A stretch of 64,000 nt of DNA, taken from CALFML01 sp044222245 (GTDB lineage Bacteria; Myxococcota_A; Polyangia; Palsa-1104; JAEUJZ01). Shown in pieces: positions 24,087-32,961 of this stretch. Under the pieces are notes generated by a model that saw only the letters and a list, made by a program, of their open reading frames with translations, did no database searches and was not told the origin of the DNA. The first letter of the stretch is position 1; each line of letters begins with the position of its first letter. A program made the translations under genes and the position numbers. Location of the stretch: assembly GCA_044222245.1 (NCBI GenBank), contig JBGANQ010000015.1, positions 1 to 64,000 on the forward strand. The letters are read 5' to 3'.

Positions 24087-24722
24087 ATGGTCCGGCGCGC
24101 GTGGGTCCTGGCGCTCGCGCTGGGCGCGTGCGCGCCGCCGCAGGTGCTGCACCTGAACCTGTTCACGGTCACCGATGATGAGGTCCCGGCAGACGATGCC
24201 GCGCTGGCCGCGGTCGGCACCGCCCAGGCGATCCTGGGGCAGGCGGGTCTGCGCCTGCGGGTCGACCGGCGTCTCATCCTGCGCGATACCCCCTGGTCGT
24301 CCATCGACGTGGTCACAGATCCAGGCGAGCCACCGCGCGGACCCGCGGCGCAGCTGTGCGCCCGCGGCGCAGCGCTGGCCGCTCAAGACGCGCTCGCGGT
24401 GTTCGTGGTCGACCGTCTGCCGCTTGGTCTGGCGGGGTTTGCCCAGGGAGCCACGGGGCCTTGGGGGGCCTTGCCATCCGACTGCCGCGGCGCCTTCGTA
24501 CGCCGCGACAAGCCCGCTGCGCTCGGCCCAGTGCTGGCCCACGAGCTGGCCCACTTCCTCGGGCTGCCCCACGTCCGTACCATCACCCCCGACGGGCTCG
24601 CCCACGACGACCTGATCGCTGACACCGAGCCCGGCACCGACAACCTGATGGAGCACGGCACGCACCTGACTCCCGGCCAGGTCGTCGTGCTGGCAAGCAG
24701 CGCCCTGCTCAGGCACGACTGA
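24087..24722 (+). CDS. Metzincin-like zinc protease lipoprotein
   Basis: This 211-residue lipoprotein has signal VLALALGAC (lipobox LGAC). The catalytic motif HELAHFLGLPH (about residues 152-162) is a textbook HExxHxxGxxH metzincin zinc site, and DNLMEHG about 30 residues later can serve as the Met-turn. GAGGGG precedes ATG at 24087. The upstream secreted coiled-coil gene ends 23 bp before it, so the two probably share a transcript. It is likely a small exported metalloprotease attached to the envelope; its substrate is unknown. It belongs in the metzincin clan, though I cannot assign a named family. Confidence 0.82.
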   Translation: MVRRAWVLALALGACAPPQVLHLNLFTVTDDEVPADDAALAAVGTAQAILGQAGLRLRVDRRLILRDTPWSSIDVVTDPGEPPRGPAAQLCARGAALAAQDALAVFVVDRLPLGLAGFAQGATGPWGALPSDCRGAFVRRDKPAALGPVLAHELAHFLGLPHVRTITPDGLAHDDLIADTEPGTDNLMEHGTHLTPGQVVVLASSALLRHD

Positions 24723-24856
24723 GTCGCTCGCCGCACGGCAAGGAGCGCTGAAGCAGTGGGCAGCGCAGCTGCCGCTGGACTCTTTTCTCTGCGCCTATCG
24801 CTTCCCGCGTGCACCCCCCGGTGGCGAGCTGGCCCGCCGCAGCTCTTTGTCGGGGA

Positions 24857-24939
24857 GCGAAGCGACCCGCAGTCGATCCTAATCGCCCCAAAGCAGGTAA
24901 TTCCCCAACGGTAGCTGGAGCGGGCGACCTTCAACCCGG
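24857..24939 (+). repeat. 83-bp intergenic repeat, copy B
   Basis: This copy lies in the 364-bp spacer between the metzincin gene and the convergent STAS-like gene; no gene was seen in that spacer. It matches copy A gap-free at 60 of 83 positions, including CCGCAGTCGATCC at the left and GACCTTCAACCCGG at the right. The last 14 bases are identical to the end of copy C. A further CTGCGGATCGTTT near 25008 resembles sequence beside copy A. Confidence 0.6.
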
Positions 24940-25086
24940 TGAGCTCGCGGGGTGCCGCGGCTCCTCGCCAGGCTGACCGGGCGGCGCCGCTGCGGGTCCG
25001 CTGCGGATCGTTTCACAGTCCTGACGCAGCAGGCTGACCCAGCTTACCGCAGTGGCCCGCCGCGCCCGCCGGCGGGGCCGGGGCGC

Positions 25087-25596
25087 TCAATCCTTAGCTA
25101 GCGCGGTCGGTCGCTGCTTCTCCAGCTCGGCCACTGCCGCCTCCAGCTCGGCCGGCTGCAGCGGTCGGCGCGTCGGGCTGCGCATCGCCTCGCAGACGGC
25201 ATTGACGGCCGGCCTGAGCTCGCCAAAGGGGCGATAGTTGAGCCGGAGCCGCTTGAGCAGGGCGATCCGGGTCAGCGTGCTGCGCAGCGAGGCGCGCACA
25301 AACGGGTCGTCGGGCAACACCAGGGCAATGACATGCAGCGAGTGCCCGTACATCTCCAGCACATGCAGCAGCGCCTCCTGGGCAGCAGCATTCATGCCGA
25401 TGGTCGCCTTGGGGCTAAAGCGGTTGACCTGGAGAAAGGCCATCCGCTCTGGGAAGCGCCGATGCAGCTTGGCCAGGGCCCGGTGGTAAGCGACCATATC
25501 CTCCTGGCTCACCACTTTCCAGCGCACGACCAGGCACACTTCTTCGTACAGTGCTACAACCTGATGGGGTTCCCGGGTTAGGACTTCTAGACTCAT
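25087..25596 (-). CDS. STAS/SpoIIAA-like protein
   Basis: This 169-residue protein starts MSLEVLTREPHQVVALYEEVC. Its pattern of strands and helices (VVALYEEVCLVVRWKVVSQE, MAFLQVNRFSPKA, LHVIALVLPDDPFVRASLR) is the same as in other STAS-type myxobacterial proteins in this window, with a helical C-terminal extension (ELEAAVAELEKQ). There is no signal or membrane segment. The initiation region has no good Shine-Dalgarno; the longer upstream frame is P/R/Q-rich and unlikely to be coding. The gene stands alone. A regulatory or ligand-binding role is assumed from the fold only. Confidence 0.68.
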   Translation of the reverse strand: MSLEVLTREPHQVVALYEEVCLVVRWKVVSQEDMVAYHRALAKLHRRFPERMAFLQVNRFSPKATIGMNAAAQEALLHVLEMYGHSLHVIALVLPDDPFVRASLRSTLTRIALLKRLRLNYRPFGELRPAVNAVCEAMRSPTRRPLQPAELEAAVAELEKQRPTALAKD

Positions 25597-25883
25597 GATA
25601 GTCGAGACAATAAGCAGGATATCACATAAGGCAGCTCCGGGGCCTTGGTTTTGCTCGTCCTTGCGTCTTGGCAGCCGCCGCGGAACGCCCCGCAGCAGCG
25701 CGGCCTCGGGCGCGTCACTCAACCCGGCAAAGTCACCACGGCCCCGGGTCGTCGGAGCGGCGGGCAGGCGGCCAGGCTGCGGACAGGGCTGCGGACAGGG
25801 CTGCGGACGGTAGACCCACCCAACCCGCCACTGCTTGGCGCGCTTCCTGCTAACCAACTTCTCTGCGGTAGGGAGACACGGGC

Positions 25884-26459
25884 ATGCGAGGAAAGACCAT
25901 GCACAAGAGCCACATTTTCGCATCTGCAGCTGCACCCTGGGCTGCCTGGCTGGCGCTCGGCCTGTCGGGCTGCGCCACTGTCGATGGGGCCATCAAGCTC
26001 CGCGGCGGTCCCCTGGGCGAGCTGGAGTTCAAACCGAGCTCCTGCAAGAGCGGGCAGCACTATAATTTCCTGGGCGCCGATCTGTTTGCGGCAAGCTCCG
26101 ACAGTCCTTCCGCCAAGACCGGCGCCCAGCAGCCCACCTTCCGCGTCGTCAACGGCGTCGTCATCAAGGATCCAGTCGTGCCCAGCAGCCAAGAGGAGCC
26201 ACAGCGCCCTGGAACGCTGCGGATCATCAACGACGTGATCCATGGCCCCCTTTTGCGCTACTTCGACCCGCGCTTGACCGACGGCTACCTGCAGTTCACG
26301 CCCGAGGTCTGCAAGCAGCTCAGGGTGGATGCGGAGAACGCAGAGCCAGCGGACCACAATCGCTCCTTATATTCGACCCGCGGCGCGATCCGCCTGCAGT
26401 GCGACCTGCCCGACGGCACAAGCGCGAGCGGCGCGCTCTCGTTTGAGGGCTGCCAGTGA
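25884..26459 (+). CDS. Lipoprotein, unknown function
   Basis: The product has 191 residues with a long signal peptide ending WLALGLSGCATV (lipobox LSGC). The mature part is a mixed alpha/beta sequence without a known motif: FKPSSCKSGQHYNFLGADLF and LRIINDVIHGPLLRYFDPRL. Four to five cysteines in the mature protein may form disulfides. ATG at 25884 has AGGGAG nine bases upstream; ATG at 25899 after GAGGAAAG is also possible. A 12-bp perfect hairpin lies 14 bp after the stop. It is divergent from the STAS-like gene. Confidence 0.72.
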   Translation: MRGKTMHKSHIFASAAAPWAAWLALGLSGCATVDGAIKLRGGPLGELEFKPSSCKSGQHYNFLGADLFAASSDSPSAKTGAQQPTFRVVNGVVIKDPVVPSSQEEPQRPGTLRIINDVIHGPLLRYFDPRLTDGYLQFTPEVCKQLRVDAENAEPADHNRSLYSTRGAIRLQCDLPDGTSASGALSFEGCQ

Positions 26460-26473
26460 CGCTCCGCGCCCTG

Positions 26474-26504
26474 TCTTGATTCCGAACAGGTGTCGGAATC
26501 AAGA
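26474..26504 (+). terminator. 12-bp perfect hairpin after the lipoprotein gene
   Basis: TCTTGATTCCGA (26474-26485) and its exact reverse complement (26493-26504) flank a 7-base loop, starting 14 bp after the stop codon. No T-tract follows, so it may be a factor-assisted terminator, an mRNA-stabilising stem or an insertion remnant. It lies in a 558-bp spacer (26460-27017) with no gene, which also holds the tandem repeat below. Confidence 0.5.
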
Positions 26505-26638
26505 ACATCTGACTCGCCGAGGCGCTGCTCGCCGCCCTCTGCTCTCCGGCAGCGTCGCCGCCGGACCCGATGCGAAAGCAGTCCGCCGCCCTGATCCCAG
26601 AGCTCTCCCGGGCCTCCGAAATATCCTAAATGTCTTTT

Positions 26639-26693
26639 AGGTGTCTCCTAGGTGTCTCCTAGAGGTGTCTCCTAGAGGTGTCTCCTAGAGGTG
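26639..26693. repeat. Tandem repeat of AGGTGTCTCCT
   Basis: Four exact AGGTGTCTCCT units start at 26639, 26650, 26663 and 26676, and a partial fifth starts at 26689. Units are separated by 0, 2 and 2 bases (AG), so the period grows from 11 to 13 bp. The 11-mer is itself close to palindromic at its ends. The array lies in noncoding sequence between a lipoprotein gene and a STAS-like gene. It is too short and lacks spacers for a CRISPR. Confidence 0.8.
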
Positions 26694-27017
26694 CTTGGCC
26701 GCGGCATCGCCCTGGGAGTCCTGCAGGCGATCGCCGACTCATTCAGCCCCCATCCTGAGGCCCTCGGCCAAGCTGTCCGCGCTCGCCTCGGAGGCGGCGC
26801 GGACAAGTTCCCCCGACTTCTCGGGCGAAACGGATGCTCAACCCGGAACTGTCTTTCCCCAGACAAAGGGCACCGCAGCCGATCCGCACCGCCGGCCGCC
26901 CTGCCTGCGCCACCGCCGGCCCCCCCCTTGCCGCAGCGCCGGAAGTATCTTGAGCCCGCACAAAGCCGGGACTGGCCGCGCAGGTCTGTGATATGATTGG
27001 CGCAAGGCCTTCTATCG

Positions 27018-27437
27018 ATGTGGCAAGTCATCTATACCAGCGAGCACTTCCGCGTCGAGCGTGACCCTGCTCGGAATCTAGTCTTGCTGACCCGGCTGCC
27101 GTGCCAGGTCCTGCCCGAGCAGGTGGATGCAGTGTTTGAGCCGCTGCTGCACGAGCTGACCCCGCGGGCCGGGCAGCGGCTGCTCATCGACCTCCGCCAG
27201 GCGCGGGGACGCAATGATCTGCAGCTCGACGCGCAGGTCCAGCGCTGGCTGCCGCGGCTGGCGCAGCTGTTTCCAGCGTCGGCCATCCTGGTTGCAAAAG
27301 CGGTGGGACAGCTGCAGGTGCCGCGCGAGGCGGGCCACCAGCATCGCAACGTGTATCAGGACGTCGACCTGGCGATGGCCATGCTCATGGCGTGTCCGGT
27401 CAGCACTCCGCCCAAGCCGGGGCTTGGCGAAAAGTAG
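27018..27437 (+). CDS. STAS/SpoIIAA-like protein
   Basis: This 139-residue protein has the STAS-type series: strand FRVERDPARNLVLLTRLP, helix EQVDAVFEPLLHEL, strand QRLLIDLRQARG, helix VQRWLPRLAQLF, strand ASAILVAKAVG and a closing helix DVDLAMAMLM. ATG at 27018 is chosen; an in-frame TTG at 26997 is possible. It is soluble and stands alone. It resembles the proteins at 4755-5189 and 25087-25596 in layout. Such proteins often act as small regulators or anti-sigma-factor-antagonist-like modules, but no partner is adjacent. Confidence 0.7.
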   Translation: MWQVIYTSEHFRVERDPARNLVLLTRLPCQVLPEQVDAVFEPLLHELTPRAGQRLLIDLRQARGRNDLQLDAQVQRWLPRLAQLFPASAILVAKAVGQLQVPREAGHQHRNVYQDVDLAMAMLMACPVSTPPKPGLGEK

Positions 27438-27486
27438 TCCGCACGGCCGGAGCGTGCCGCTGGCTCGCGCGGCCGGGACATCGCCG

Positions 27487-27569
27487 CGCGAGCGTTCCGC
27501 TGCGGTTCCTGCGGTGCGCCGCCAGCCGGGCGCCGCGCCGAACGCGCTGCAGGCCGAGCTTCAACCCGG
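27487..27569 (+). repeat. 83-bp intergenic repeat, copy D (diverged)
   Basis: This copy lies in the 264-bp spacer between the STAS-like gene and the 5'-nucleotidase gene. The right end CTTCAACCCGG is exact. The left end (GCGAGCGTTCCGCTGCGG, then TTCCT) matches copy B after one gap. The middle is more GC-rich and poorly conserved. Orientation is the same as in the other copies. Confidence 0.4.
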
Positions 27570-27701
27570 AAATGCCCCACCGAGCAAGCTGTGCCCGCAA
27601 GCCTTCCGCGATGAACCGACACCGCCCGCAGCCCCAACTTCAGCGCCGCCGCGGACGGTTTTAGGGTAAATTTTAACCATACCTTGGGGGAGGTCGTGCG
27701 C

Positions 27702-29942
27702 ATGAAGCGAGTACCAGGCCGGGCGGCAGCGCCTTGGGGTCCGCGGAGGATTGGCGAGCGGCTCGCCGGGCTCGGCCTGACCGGGCTGATTTGGTTCCTG
27801 GCTACCGGCTGCACCTACAGCCGCGAGCCCGAAGATCTGCGCGGACAGGATGTGCGCCTGGTCGTGGTCCACACCGCCGACGTGCACTCGCGCCTGCTGC
27901 CGTATCAGTACGCGCCCAACACGCCCGACCGCAACCTCGGGCTGCTCGCGCTGCCGGGAGTGTGCCGCCAGGACGCGGTGTGCAGCACCGACTTCGGCAA
28001 GGCGTGCAAGACCGACGCCGACTGCCCGGCCTTCCCCACCGCCTCGGTCGGCGGCGTCTCGCGCCTGGCCACCGTGGTGGCCCGCGAGCGGGGGCGGGCG
28101 CCGCGGTCTTTACACCTGGACTCGGGCGACATGTTCGAGGGGGCGCCGATCTTCAACGTCTTCAACGGCGAGGCCGAGATCCGCGCCATGGGCCGCCTGG
28201 GCGCTCAGGGCATGGCGCTCGGCAACCACGAGTTCGACAAGGGCTCGGTGCTGCTTGGCCTGCAGCTGATGAACAACGGCCCGAGCTTCCCGATCCTCGC
28301 CGCCAACTACGAGTGGGCCGATCCCAACGACCCGCGCGCCCCCAAGCTGCAGCGGGTCATCCAGCCCTACACCGTCTACAACGTCAAGGGCATCCGCATC
28401 GGCGTCATCGGCGTCGGCAACATCTCGTCACTCAATAGCTCGGTCGAGGGCGATAACTCGCTCGGCCTGCGCGCTCGCGACTCCAAGCAGGCGGTGAGCG
28501 ATCTGGTGCGAGTGGTGCGGCCGCAGGTCGACCTGCTGGTGCTGCTCAGCCACCTTGGGCCCGATGACGACGCCAGCGTCGCCGCCGAGGTCAGCGAGAA
28601 CGCGGCCACTGACGCGCAGAACGACCCCAACCTGCAGATGCTCGGCGATGTCTCGGGCATCGATCTGGTGCTCGGCGGCCACCTGCACGTCGTGTACAAC
28701 CCGCCGGTGGATCTGGCCCACTACGACGACCAGCAGAACTTCCTCGGTCGCACCGTCATCGTCAACTCGGGGGCCTTTGCCAAGTTCGTCGGCACCGTCG
28801 ATCTGGTCGTCCATGTCGCCGACCCGCAGTCCGCCGATCCGACGCTGCGGCGGTCGTTCATCAAGAGCTACACCTACCACGTCACCCCGATCACCGACCG
28901 CCCGTGGCGCGACGGCGACCCGACCGATCCCTGCGATCCGAGCATCCGCTGCGACCCGCCGCATCCGTCCAATCCGGCGGTCAGCTGCCCCTACACCGGT
29001 CCCCAGCCGCCGCCGCCGCCGCGCGTGGTGTGCATCCCGCCCGAGCCCGAGATGGAGCGCCTGCTGGAGCCCTACCAGATCCGGATGAAGCAGCTGCTCA
29101 ACCTCGAGCAGGTCTACGCCGTCATCCCCTGCCCCACCGGCGCCGCCACCTGTCCCAAGGTGCTGCGCAACGATCCGGGCGGCGGCGACTCGCAGCTTGG
29201 CAACCTGGTGGCGACGGCGATGCGGCTGCGGCGGCGGGTCGAGGCGGACTTCGCCCTGACCAACTCGCTCGGCATCCGCGCCGACTTCGAGTCGGGACCG
29301 CTCACCCTGGAGCAGCTTTATAACGTCTTCCCGTTCGACAACACGATCACCACCCAGTTCCTCTCTGGCGACGAGGTGCTGCAGCTGCTCGATTTCGTCG
29401 CCGCCCGCTCGGGCGAGCGCGGCTGCCGCACCCAGGTCCAGGTCTCGGGCATCTACTTCTCGCTCGCCTGCGACAACCGGCCGCGCAGCCAGTACAACGT
29501 CCCCACCAGCTGCAGCGAGCGGCTCAAGGCCACCCCGCAGCAGGAGCAGGCGTGGATCGGTCCGCACGCCTACGACATCGTGCTCGGCGACAGCTGCCGC
29601 AAGCCCGACGGCTCGGTCGACACCACCGCCTGCCGGCCGCTCGACTGCTTCGCCAGCTACAAGGTCGCGGTCAACGACTACATCTCGGTGGGCGGCTCGG
29701 GGTTTGTGGTGCTCAAGCGCAACACCACCCGCTTCAACACCGGCATCAGCCTGCGCGACGCGCTGGCCGATTACATCCGCACCCTGTCGACGGATCCGCA
29801 GCTCCGCTGCAGCAGCACCGATCCAAGGTTTAGCAACATCAAGGGCCTAAGTCCGCTCGGTCCCTACGACTACAGCAACGTAACCTGCCTGCTCCCGACG
29901 GTAAGCGCCCACGACGGCCGCATCCTGCCCGCAGTGCGCTGA
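27702..29942 (+). CDS. 5'-nucleotidase/UshA-type metallophosphatase lipoprotein
   Basis: This 746-residue protein has lipoprotein signal LIWFLATGC. The calcineurin-like phosphoesterase domain shows all metal-binding motifs: HTADVHS, LDSGDMFEG, GNHEFD, LLSHLGPDDD and GGHLHVV (about residues 45-330). The 5'-nucleotidase C-terminal domain follows (LGNLVATAMRLRR, FALTNSLGIRADF, YNVFPFDNTI; about 485-700). A cysteine- and proline-rich insert separates them. It probably hydrolyses nucleotides outside the inner membrane for phosphate or nucleoside uptake. GGGGGAGG lies before ATG at 27702. The next lipoprotein gene starts 17 bp after its stop, forming an operon. It is longer than usual UshA (about 550) because of the inserts. 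Confidence 0.92.
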   Translation: MKRVPGRAAAPWGPRRIGERLAGLGLTGLIWFLATGCTYSREPEDLRGQDVRLVVVHTADVHSRLLPYQYAPNTPDRNLGLLALPGVCRQDAVCSTDFGKACKTDADCPAFPTASVGGVSRLATVVARERGRAPRSLHLDSGDMFEGAPIFNVFNGEAEIRAMGRLGAQGMALGNHEFDKGSVLLGLQLMNNGPSFPILAANYEWADPNDPRAPKLQRVIQPYTVYNVKGIRIGVIGVGNISSLNSSVEGDNSLGLRARDSKQAVSDLVRVVRPQVDLLVLLSHLGPDDDASVAAEVSENAATDAQNDPNLQMLGDVSGIDLVLGGHLHVVYNPPVDLAHYDDQQNFLGRTVIVNSGAFAKFVGTVDLVVHVADPQSADPTLRRSFIKSYTYHVTPITDRPWRDGDPTDPCDPSIRCDPPHPSNPAVSCPYTGPQPPPPPRVVCIPPEPEMERLLEPYQIRMKQLLNLEQVYAVIPCPTGAATCPKVLRNDPGGGDSQLGNLVATAMRLRRRVEADFALTNSLGIRADFESGPLTLEQLYNVFPFDNTITTQFLSGDEVLQLLDFVAARSGERGCRTQVQVSGIYFSLACDNRPRSQYNVPTSCSERLKATPQQEQAWIGPHAYDIVLGDSCRKPDGSVDTTACRPLDCFASYKVAVNDYISVGGSGFVVLKRNTTRFNTGISLRDALADYIRTLSTDPQLRCSSTDPRFSNIKGLSPLGPYDYSNVTCLLPTVSAHDGRILPAVR

Positions 29943-29959
29943 ACACGATGGAGGAACCC

Positions 29960-31243
29960 ATGTCCGCGACGCGCCTTGTGAATGTGGCGGCGACCCGCCC
30001 GCGAAAGCGGTGGCCGCGGCGCCTGCTGCTCGGCTCCCTGGGCCTTTTGCTCGTGCAGTGCGACTACACGAGCAGCGATGACCATGTGCTGACCAGCCTG
30101 CGGATGACGCTGCAGAGTCCGAGCAGCAGCGGCCTGGGCTCGCCCACCGCGCCGCAGCAGGTCGACAAGCTGCTCTTCGATGTCGAGGCCCTCAACGAAA
30201 AGGGCGAGGTGATGGCGGCGACGACCACACTCGACACGTTCATCGCCGCCGGCGGCTCCCGGCTGACCCTGGCCAACCCGTGCGCCTCGACGCAGCCGAC
30301 CGCCAGCGACCCGGTCTGGCTGCTGCAGCGTATTCCCCTCACCGCCGGCCGGGCCCAGGGCATTAGCGTCGACCTGACAGCCCCGGGGATCTTCGGTCGC
30401 GTCGAGGTGAACCTGGAGGACCCGGTGAGCCAGGCCCTGGGCAGCTCGCCGTCCATCTATTTTCCCAACCCGACGATCAGCCGGCTGATGCGGCCTCTCG
30501 ATCCGAACGCCGCCAACGCCTCGTACTGCACCCCGCTGCTCGGTCGCCAGGTGGTGGTCGATGGCACCAGCGCCGGCGGCAAGCTCGTGGTGTCCTCGCT
30601 GTTCCAGAACGGTCTGGCGGTGAGCGACAGCAGCGCCCCGGACTACGGCAGCATCTATGTTTTCACCTTCAGCCAGCCGAGCAGCTACCTGCGGATCGGC
30701 AGCGTGATCAGCCGCTTATCGGGTGCGATCGCCAAGTTCAACGGCATGACCCAGATTGCCAACCCGGTGATCACCGCCGCCGGCGAGCTGCGCGCGGAGC
30801 TGGTGCCGCAGCCGGTGGTGCTCGACAGCACCCGCCTGCCCGACAACCGCGCCGCCAACCCGGTGAACAACAAGTGGCTGACCAAGTACATCGCCGCCCC
30901 GGCCACCATCACCGGCATCGTCTGCGAGGTGCAGAACGATCCAAGCCGGCGCGACAACTGGCTCAAGTACAACACGGTCATCGTCAACCTGGTCGACAGC
31001 GATCCCGCCAGCGTTGCCGGCTGCAGCCCGGGCATGAACTTCGGGTTCAGCTACTTCTCGGTGCAGGTGCCGGGCAAGGGGTTTGCCGACTTCGATCCGC
31101 TGGTCATGGCAGGGCGCGAGGCGACCTTCGTCGGCATGCTGCAGAACGGCGTCAGCACCTCGGGCAAGACCTTGTTCTGGACCGTCGCGGTGCGCAACAC
31201 CGGCGATGTCTGCCTGCTGCCCAAGGCGCAGTGTCCGAAGTAG
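29960..31243 (+). CDS. Lipoprotein co-transcribed with the 5'-nucleotidase
   Basis: The 427-residue product has a basic N-region (RPRKRWPRR) and lipobox LLVQC. The mature protein is beta-rich and polar with several short repeats of small and hydrophobic residues, and no catalytic motif that I recognise. ATG at 29960 follows GGAGG within ATGGAGGAACCC and is preferred to ATG 29948. It lies 17 bp after the nucleotidase stop codon, so it probably works in the same envelope process, perhaps as a binding or display partner. No known family is assigned. Confidence 0.75.
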   Translation: MSATRLVNVAATRPRKRWPRRLLLGSLGLLLVQCDYTSSDDHVLTSLRMTLQSPSSSGLGSPTAPQQVDKLLFDVEALNEKGEVMAATTTLDTFIAAGGSRLTLANPCASTQPTASDPVWLLQRIPLTAGRAQGISVDLTAPGIFGRVEVNLEDPVSQALGSSPSIYFPNPTISRLMRPLDPNAANASYCTPLLGRQVVVDGTSAGGKLVVSSLFQNGLAVSDSSAPDYGSIYVFTFSQPSSYLRIGSVISRLSGAIAKFNGMTQIANPVITAAGELRAELVPQPVVLDSTRLPDNRAANPVNNKWLTKYIAAPATITGIVCEVQNDPSRRDNWLKYNTVIVNLVDSDPASVAGCSPGMNFGFSYFSVQVPGKGFADFDPLVMAGREATFVGMLQNGVSTSGKTLFWTVAVRNTGDVCLLPKAQCPK

Positions 31244-31284
31244 ATCAGGCGGTCAAGCTCGCCGGGGCAGGTCTCAAGTAGCAG

Positions 31285-32829
31285 CTATTTGCAGGTCTGC
31301 AGCGGCGCGATGGGAGAGAAGGCGCCGATCCCCATCGTCGCGGCGAGCGTGTCATAGTCGCTCAGCCCGGTCTTTAGCGCCTGCAGGATGTCGCCGTAGG
31401 TCTGATTCAGCTTGTTGGCCGTCGAGGCCTCGGCGATGCAGAGGAACTTGCTCGCCCCGCACATGGACACGTCCTCGCAGCCGGGCGTCGCCGGCCCGGC
31501 GGCCTTGAGGACTGGCTCGCCGTACAGCGCCCGGCCATCGACCATGACCAGCTCCAGGTTCTTGGGCGTGGCGGCGATGAGGGCGTCGTAGGGCTGGCTC
31601 GGGTCGCCGCTGAGCAGCACCAGATCGGCGCGCTTGCCGACCTCCAGAGAGCCGACGAACGCGTCCACGCCGAGGGCGCGCGCCGCATCGATGGTCGCCA
31701 TCTCGAACAGCCGTCGCGCGCTCAGCAGGCCGGGCCAGCGGGTGCTGCTGACCTTTTGCGCCGCCCGCAGCTCGTCCAGCATGTTGACGCTGCCGCCGAG
31801 CGACCAGTCGGGGGCCAGGGCGATCGTCTTCACGCCGGCGGCGATGGCCAGATCGATGCGCGTGGTGTCGTTGTAGAGAAACAGGTTCGACTTGGGCGAC
31901 CACACAAGCCGCATGCCCGCCGCCGCCATCTGAGTAAACTCGGGAGTCTGCAGCGCGGTGCCGTGGACGATGGTGGTCTGCGGGGCGATGAGGCACCCGC
32001 CGGCGCGGCCCGCCAAGGTGGCGAACTCGTTGCGGGCGGTGGCGTTGACCCCCTCGGCGACGTGCACCACGTAGGCGTTGGCGGTGCCGGCGGTGAACGC
32101 GTTGCAGATGCTCTGCGCGGTCGCCGTGTCCGGCACTGCAATCGAGGTGCGCAGCTTGTCCACGCCGAGGCCATTGCGCGAGGTGTCGATGGTGCGCACC
32201 AGCGAGGAGTAGCAGGCCAGCTCGATCGCCCCCGGGGCCAGGGTAAATGAAGTGGTGCCGGCGATGAGCGCCTTGATCTCGGTGTACTTGTCGATCTCGC
32301 AGCGGTAGTCGACCGGCGAGGTCCCTTCGCTGTTCAAGTACTGCTTGGCGTCCACCACCTGCTTGTAGCGAGCGTCGTTGGTCCAGTCGTTGTGGCTGCC
32401 GTAGAACTTGCCCGGGTTCCAGTCGCCTTCATCGAAAATGTTAAAGAGCCCGTGATTATGGGAGTCGATAAGGCCGGGCAGGATGACGCCGCTGGTCTGG
32501 ATGATCGTCGCCCCAGCAGCCCCGGGCATGGCGGCGCACGAGGCAGCCACGCAGGTGATGCTGTTGCCTTCGACCAGGAGCTCGCCGAGCAGCGGGCCGC
32601 CGGGCGTGAGCATCATTCCGCGCAGGAGGAAGCGGTCGGGGACCCCCGCGGTGAGCACCGGTGGCGCAAGTCCCCCGCTCGCCCCATCGCCGCTCGGGCC
32701 GTCGTCCGCGACCGACATATCCGCCTCGGGTCCGGGCGGCAGCTGCTGCGGCTCCTCGCTACGGCAGCCGGCAGCGGTCAGAAGGAGGCCGGTCAGAAGG
32801 GTGCTGACACCAAGGAGCGGACGAAACAT
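31285..32829 (-). CDS. Amidohydrolase-family lipoprotein
   Basis: This 514-residue protein has signal LLTAAGC (lipobox) and an acidic, disordered tether (EADMSVADDGPSGDGASGG). The amidohydrolase barrel shows the metal site: DSHNHG, then VVHVAEG, IVHGTAL and LAPDWSLGGS with the catalytic aspartate. The closing region (FEMATIDAARALG, VGSLEVGKRADLVLL) is typical of the ATZ/TRZ and guanine-deaminase branch. It is therefore an exported hydrolase or deaminase of a cyclic or aromatic amine; the exact substrate cannot be read. GGAGGT precedes ATG 32829. It converges with the 5'-nucleotidase operon (41 bp away), fitting extracellular nucleotide or base salvage. Confidence 0.88.
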   Translation of the reverse strand: MFRPLLGVSTLLTGLLLTAAGCRSEEPQQLPPGPEADMSVADDGPSGDGASGGLAPPVLTAGVPDRFLLRGMMLTPGGPLLGELLVEGNSITCVAASCAAMPGAAGATIIQTSGVILPGLIDSHNHGLFNIFDEGDWNPGKFYGSHNDWTNDARYKQVVDAKQYLNSEGTSPVDYRCEIDKYTEIKALIAGTTSFTLAPGAIELACYSSLVRTIDTSRNGLGVDKLRTSIAVPDTATAQSICNAFTAGTANAYVVHVAEGVNATARNEFATLAGRAGGCLIAPQTTIVHGTALQTPEFTQMAAAGMRLVWSPKSNLFLYNDTTRIDLAIAAGVKTIALAPDWSLGGSVNMLDELRAAQKVSSTRWPGLLSARRLFEMATIDAARALGVDAFVGSLEVGKRADLVLLSGDPSQPYDALIAATPKNLELVMVDGRALYGEPVLKAAGPATPGCEDVSMCGASKFLCIAEASTANKLNQTYGDILQALKTGLSDYDTLAATMGIGAFSPIAPLQTCK

Positions 32830-32961
32830 AGGGACCTCCATAGTGGGGGGAGCCGATGCGCTGGCTGTTTCCTACCCGGTCCACAAACCCAAAAGGTCGC
32901 AGCCCGGGCGCTTCGATCCTACCGCGGCGGCGCGCTGGTGTCGATGGAGGGCTTCTGCAGC

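Noticed and set aside
24926..24939. GACCTTCAACCCGG as a remnant of a kinase catalytic loop
   Set aside because: Flanking sequence does not encode other kinase motifs and aligns instead with repeat copy A, so it is treated as the repeat end.
26639..26693. CRISPR-like array
   Set aside because: Units are 11 bp with 0-2 bp between them, with no spacers and no cas genes. It is a simple tandem repeat.
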